Below are positions 60,734-64,000 of a stretch of DNA of 64,000 bases, piece by piece (position 1 is the first letter of the stretch; each line of letters begins with the position of its first letter). The DNA lies in the NCBI RefSeq assembly GCF_001681715.1, contig NZ_LNWY01000001.1:62001-126000 (forward strand), read 5' to 3'. Source of the DNA: Tritonibacter mobilis. GTDB lineage: Bacteria > Pseudomonadota > Alphaproteobacteria > Rhodobacterales > Rhodobacteraceae. The notes below the pieces were generated by a model. It saw nothing but the letters and a program-made list of their open reading frames with translations, was not told where the DNA came from and did not search any database. The position numbers and the translations under genes were made by a program.

Positions 60734-60747
60734 TACACAAATGTGTA
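60734..60747. promoter_or_regulatory. Palindrome before the ribbon-helix-helix gene
   Basis: TACACA-AA-TGTGTA is a perfect 6-bp inverted repeat with a 2-bp centre, 23 bp upstream of the small gene at 60771. It probably is the operator bound by that protein and may thus control the BREX genes downstream. Confidence 0.55.
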
Positions 60748-60770
60748 TCCATTGGCTACACTGCTATCCG

Positions 60771-60998
60771 ATGAAAGATGTAGGGTTTCGCATTAGGGTG
60801 CAGCGCGAGCTGCGCGAAAGCTTTCTTGAGGCCTGCAAAGCGGAAGACAAGCCAGCCGCGCAGGTGCTTAGAGAATTTATGCGAACCTATGTTCGCGATC
60901 ATAACAATACAGAGGGAGCGGATGCAGACGCAGTGCCAAGTGGAAAAGGGGCAAGCGGTACAGGGGCTGGCGGACAAGACGTTGTACCACGGCGATAG
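60771..60998 (+). CDS. Small ribbon-helix-helix-type protein upstream of brxA
   Basis: The 75-residue protein starts MKDVGFRIRVQRELRESFLEACKAEDKPAAQVLREFMRTYV, the beta-helix-helix pattern of MetJ/Arc-type regulators or antitoxins, with a disordered tail. No partner toxin follows; instead brxA begins 76 bp later on the same strand, so it may regulate the BREX operon. An upstream in-frame ATG is less likely because it lies within the promoter palindrome region. Confidence 0.75.
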   Translation: MKDVGFRIRVQRELRESFLEACKAEDKPAAQVLREFMRTYVRDHNNTEGADADAVPSGKGASGTGAGGQDVVPRR

Positions 60999-61074
60999 CG
61001 AGTCGCTGACCCTTGAGGCGGTGTCACCCCGAATGCCCGCGCGAAAGGCTGCGACCGCTGCCGAAAGTAGGCCG

Positions 61075-61674
61075 ATGAAGAAGTCAAAGTACAAAGCCGA
61101 TATCGCGGGGGGCTCGTTAAAGCTCCAAGAGAGCCGCATTGTCGCTGGGCTCCTGCTGGATGAAGTTTCAGCGGAGGAATGGCGCTATGCGATCGAAGAC
61201 CAGAATGTCTTACAGAAGCGCTCGCCTGGCACAGCCATGCGTCAAGCATCACTCCTAAGGGCAAGGCTTCAAACCATGGGGCCGGGGCTGTGGCAGATCG
61301 TCCGAGACGGATCGAAAGAAACTGCGACGCACGCCCTCTTTGCGGCCGCGATCAAGCACAGCGCAATTTTGGCGGCCTTCCTGGACCGCGTTGTCAGGGA
61401 GCAATTTCGCACCTTTAGGCACGACCTGCCGCGCAAGCTCTGGCCCGAATTCGTTGAGCATCTACGAAATGAGGACGAGGCCATGCCAGTCTGGAACGAT
61501 GCTACAACCAACAAGCTCGGTGACAGCATCTTCCAAATTTTGAAGGAGGTCGGGTTCATCACCGACACGAAGACCTACCGTTTGCAACCGGTACAGATTT
61601 CGTCCGAGGTTCTCGCCTACCTGCGGGATCATGATGAGAGATACGTCATCGAGAGAATGCAGGTGGCGTTATGA
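61075..61674 (+). CDS. brxA: BrxA, BREX phage-defence protein (DUF1819)
   Basis: The 199-residue protein matches BrxA: KYKADIAGGSLKLQESRIVAGLLL and WQIVRDGSKETATHALFAAAIKHS near residues 65-90. BrxA is a DNA-binding, NusB-like protein at the head of type I BREX clusters. Start at 61075 is chosen because AAGTAGG lies upstream and family length fits. Its end overlaps brxB (ATGA). Confidence 0.92.
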   Translation: MKKSKYKADIAGGSLKLQESRIVAGLLLDEVSAEEWRYAIEDQNVLQKRSPGTAMRQASLLRARLQTMGPGLWQIVRDGSKETATHALFAAAIKHSAILAAFLDRVVREQFRTFRHDLPRKLWPEFVEHLRNEDEAMPVWNDATTNKLGDSIFQILKEVGFITDTKTYRLQPVQISSEVLAYLRDHDERYVIERMQVAL

Positions 61675-62243
61675 CTGACCTCGACGAGCGCCTTAACAAG
61701 ATTCTAGACCGTGTCACCTCTGATGACTTTCTTTCGGGGCGCAAACTGTCAGGGGAAATCCCATTCTACGCGTTCGACTACGACCCTAAAGAGGAACTTG
61801 CCGTTCGTGAGCATATCAATTTCGTCCTTTCCCAGATCGCTAAGAGGCGACCCGAGCTGCGCGTTCAGCACGTGAACCTGTGGAAGCTTGTCGTAGACTA
61901 TCTAAAGGATCGAAAGCTCTATGATCGAGCGGTTGAGATGCAGCGGGCCAAGGGCGGCGATGCAGCCCTTAAAGCGCTCAAAGCACCGCTGGACGCCTCT
62001 AAGCTGGCGAAAGCACTCGTCGAGAAGGCACCGCCTGTAGATCAAGACCTAATCATTGTGTCAGGTGTTGGCGCTGCGTACCCGCTAGTTCGTACCCACA
62101 ACCTCCTGAACAACCTGCACTCGCTTATGGGGGGCATGCCATTGGTGCTGTTCTACCCCGGCAAATATGACGGCCAGAGCCTGCGGCTGTTTGGCCTCCT
62201 GAAAGACAACCCGTATTACCGCGCCTTCCGGCTGGTGGACTGA
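61671..62243 (+). CDS. brxB: BrxB, BREX protein (DUF1788)
   Basis: The 190-residue protein matches BrxB: REHINFVLSQIAKRRPELRVQHVNLWKLVVDYL and the C-terminal PLVLFYPGKYDGQSLRLFGLL-type segment. Its biochemical role is unknown; in E. coli BREX it is required for defence and methylation. It overlaps brxA and is followed 15 bp later by brxC. Confidence 0.93.
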   Translation: MTDLDERLNKILDRVTSDDFLSGRKLSGEIPFYAFDYDPKEELAVREHINFVLSQIAKRRPELRVQHVNLWKLVVDYLKDRKLYDRAVEMQRAKGGDAALKALKAPLDASKLAKALVEKAPPVDQDLIIVSGVGAAYPLVRTHNLLNNLHSLMGGMPLVLFYPGKYDGQSLRLFGLLKDNPYYRAFRLVD

Positions 62244-62258
62244 GAAGAGAAGTAAGAT

Positions 62259-64000
62259 ATGCAAGTAAAGTCCCTTTTTGAAAGACCTATCGACAGACCT
62301 ATCAACGGTGTGATCAAGGCCGAGCAATTTGATGCTGAATCCGTCTGGCAGGAGCTTGAAGAGTATGTCGTCACCAAAGAACTCGACGTTCATCTTAGAA
62401 AATTCTTCGAATCGTATCTGAACGCGATCGACAATTCGCGCGATCCCGACATCGCAAGCAAGGTGGGCGTTTGGGTTTCCGGTTTTTTTGGCTCGGGTAA
62501 ATCCCACTTCATTAAGATTCTTTCCTACCTTCTCGAAAACCGTGAAGTCACCAAGGATGGGCAGACCAAGCAGGCCATCGATTTCTTTAAGGACAAGATT
62601 CAAGACGCCATGCTGGCAGCGGATATTAAGCGCGCCGTCAGCAGCAATATCGATGTAATCTTGTTCAACATCGATAGTAAGGCCAGCAATGCCGACGGGC
62701 GGGACGTGATCCTGCGCGTGTTCTTGAAGGTCTTCAATGAGCGACTGGGCTATTGCGGAGACCACCCGCATATCGCGCACATGGAGCGCTACCTCGATAA
62801 GAAGGGTGAGTTCCAGTCTTTCAAAGACACTCTGAAGGCTGAGCATGGCCTCGTCTGGGAAGATGAGCGCGATGCTTATCAGTTCCATTCGGATGCGTTG
62901 GCAGATGCGCTCTCCAAGGCGCTCGGCGAGGACATTAAAGACGCTGATGCCTGGCTCGAAAGGTTCGAGCAGGATTTCTCCCTCTCGGTTGAGAGCTTTT
63001 CCAAATGGGTCAAGGAGTACCTAGACAGCCAAGGGCCAGACCACCGTATCATCTTCCTCGTCGATGAGATTGGACAGTTCATCGGTCAGGACACTCACCT
63101 GATGCTCAACCTGCAAACGATCACCGAGAACCTCGGAACGACTTGCGGTGGCCGTGCGTGGGTATGCGTGACGTCGCAAGAAGACATGGATGCTGTGCTC
63201 GGCGAGTTGCGTGCGTCCAAGTCCAATGACTTTTCCAAAATTCAAGGCAGGTTCAAGACGCGCTTGTCTCTGTCGGGCGCGAACGCGGATGAAGTTATTC
63301 AGAAGAGGCTTCTCTCCAAGGTGGAATTGGCCAAGGAAGAGCTGGGCAAAGTTTACGACCAGAAGGCCGATATCCTCAAGAACCAGCTCAGTTTCAAGAA
63401 CGTTGGCATGACCTTTAAGCCCTATGCTGACAAAGATGACTTCATCGATGTTTATCCGTTCGCGCCTTACCAGTTTCAGCTGGTCCAGAAAATTTTCGAC
63501 AGCAGCCGCCGTTATGGTGCTACCGGCCTTCACCTGGCAAAAGGCGAGCGCTCAATGCTGGACGCATTCCAAACAGGTGCGATGGATGTGGCGAACGAAG
63601 AAGTGGGCGTTCTCGTGCCCCTGTACCGTTTTTATCCTGCCATCGAGAGCTTCCTCGAAGGCGTGGTGCGCAGAGCGATTGAAAGCGTCAAGAGCAACCC
63701 CAATCTCGAAGAGTTCGACGAAAACGTTCTCAAGACGCTTTTCCTCATTCGCTACGTTGATGAGATCACAGGCAACGTCGATAACCTCGTAACGCTCTTC
63801 GTCGATGAGATTGACGCTGATCGCCTAGAATTGCGCAAAAAGATCGAGGCCAGCCTGCAACGTCTGGAGAAAGAGACGCTCGTCAATCGTAATGGCGAAG
63901 ACTACTTCTTCCTGACCAACGAAGAACGCGACATCAGCCGCGAAATCAAAGATGTCGATCTCGGGTCGGGTGAGGAAACCAAGCTCCTCGGCGACATCAT
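62259..64000 (+). CDS. brxC: BrxC, BREX P-loop ATPase (partial, first 580 aa)
   Basis: An open frame from the ATG at 62259 runs through the right window edge without a stop. It begins MQVKSLFERPIDRPINGVIKA, carries Walker A GFFGSGKS (residues 75-82) and Walker B IIFLVDE (264-270), and continues with a helical segment, matching BrxC, the roughly 1200-residue AAA-type ATPase of BREX. About half is visible. The methylase (pglX), pglZ and brxL expected next lie beyond the edge. Confidence 0.94.
   Translation, partial: MQVKSLFERPIDRPINGVIKAEQFDAESVWQELEEYVVTKELDVHLRKFFESYLNAIDNSRDPDIASKVGVWVSGFFGSGKSHFIKILSYLLENREVTKDGQTKQAIDFFKDKIQDAMLAADIKRAVSSNIDVILFNIDSKASNADGRDVILRVFLKVFNERLGYCGDHPHIAHMERYLDKKGEFQSFKDTLKAEHGLVWEDERDAYQFHSDALADALSKALGEDIKDADAWLERFEQDFSLSVESFSKWVKEYLDSQGPDHRIIFLVDEIGQFIGQDTHLMLNLQTITENLGTTCGGRAWVCVTSQEDMDAVLGELRASKSNDFSKIQGRFKTRLSLSGANADEVIQKRLLSKVELAKEELGKVYDQKADILKNQLSFKNVGMTFKPYADKDDFIDVYPFAPYQFQLVQKIFDSSRRYGATGLHLAKGERSMLDAFQTGAMDVANEEVGVLVPLYRFYPAIESFLEGVVRRAIESVKSNPNLEEFDENVLKTLFLIRYVDEITGNVDNLVTLFVDEIDADRLELRKKIEASLQRLEKETLVNRNGEDYFFLTNEERDISREIKDVDLGSGEETKLLGDI

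Overview
The window looks like a chromosome segment of a marine Roseobacter-group alphaproteobacterium (Rhodobacteraceae). The evidence is the high GC content, the murA-DUF2948-hisD-UPF0262-LMW phosphatase-infA-maf-RNase E/G-yacG gene order, and a catabolic repertoire typical of the group (C-P lyase, tripartite tricarboxylate transporter, phenylacetyl-CoA epoxidase). Species cannot be set from the sequence. The assignments come from reading motifs and gene order; no database search was run.

Layout. (1) 1-9433: phosphonate utilisation. phnG-H-I-J-K (C-P lyase core; phnK runs off the left edge) reads leftward. The GntR-type regulator phnF is divergent. A hexapeptide acetyltransferase and phnC-D-E1-E2 (ABC importer) follow, also leftward. 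Two operator-like sites with identical 25-bp geometry lie before phnG and before the acetyltransferase, so PhnF probably controls both. (2) 9550-12768: a LysR regulator divergent from an SDR dehydrogenase, then ribulose-phosphate epimerase and a PaaI-type thioesterase. (3) 12901-21197: a tctC-B-A/aldehyde dehydrogenase/Tm-1-like operon, divergent from an IclR regulator and a class III aminotransferase; probably uptake and oxidation of an amine or carboxylate. (4) 21337-26345: FkbM methyltransferase, glutamine-synthetase-like ligase, cytochrome P450, class I glutamine amidotransferase and a GntR/FCD regulator; the ligase plus amidotransferase recall gamma-glutamylated amine catabolism. (5) 26590-31431: paaABCDE and a branched-chain aminotransferase. 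(6) 31784-41550: UspA, tRNA-Thr, the murA-to-yacG housekeeping block and tRNA-Phe.

(7) 41551-64000 is a genomic island starting at the 3' end of tRNA-Phe and running beyond the right edge. It carries a tyrosine integrase next to tRNA-Phe and a second integrase whose own attachment region (a tRNA-Arg 3' fragment between TGTGGCA boxes on both sides) looks like an intact attP. Mobilisation genes follow (ArdC antirestriction protein, J-domain membrane protein, TraG/VirD4 coupling protein, MobC, relaxase), with a DUF2958 operon and nuclease and phosphatase genes. The island ends in a defence block: a HEPN-like hypothetical, an AbiEi/AbiEii toxin-antitoxin pair, a small ribbon-helix-helix protein, and the start of a BREX locus (brxA, brxB, brxC; brxC is cut by the window edge).

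Most notable unexplained features: a series of about ten consecutive stem-loops in 370 bp just before mobC; an apparently unused attP inside an island sitting at another tRNA; the paired PhnF-type operators; a three-copy palindromic intergenic repeat family; and a 136-bp same-strand overlap between tctA and the aldehyde dehydrogenase gene.
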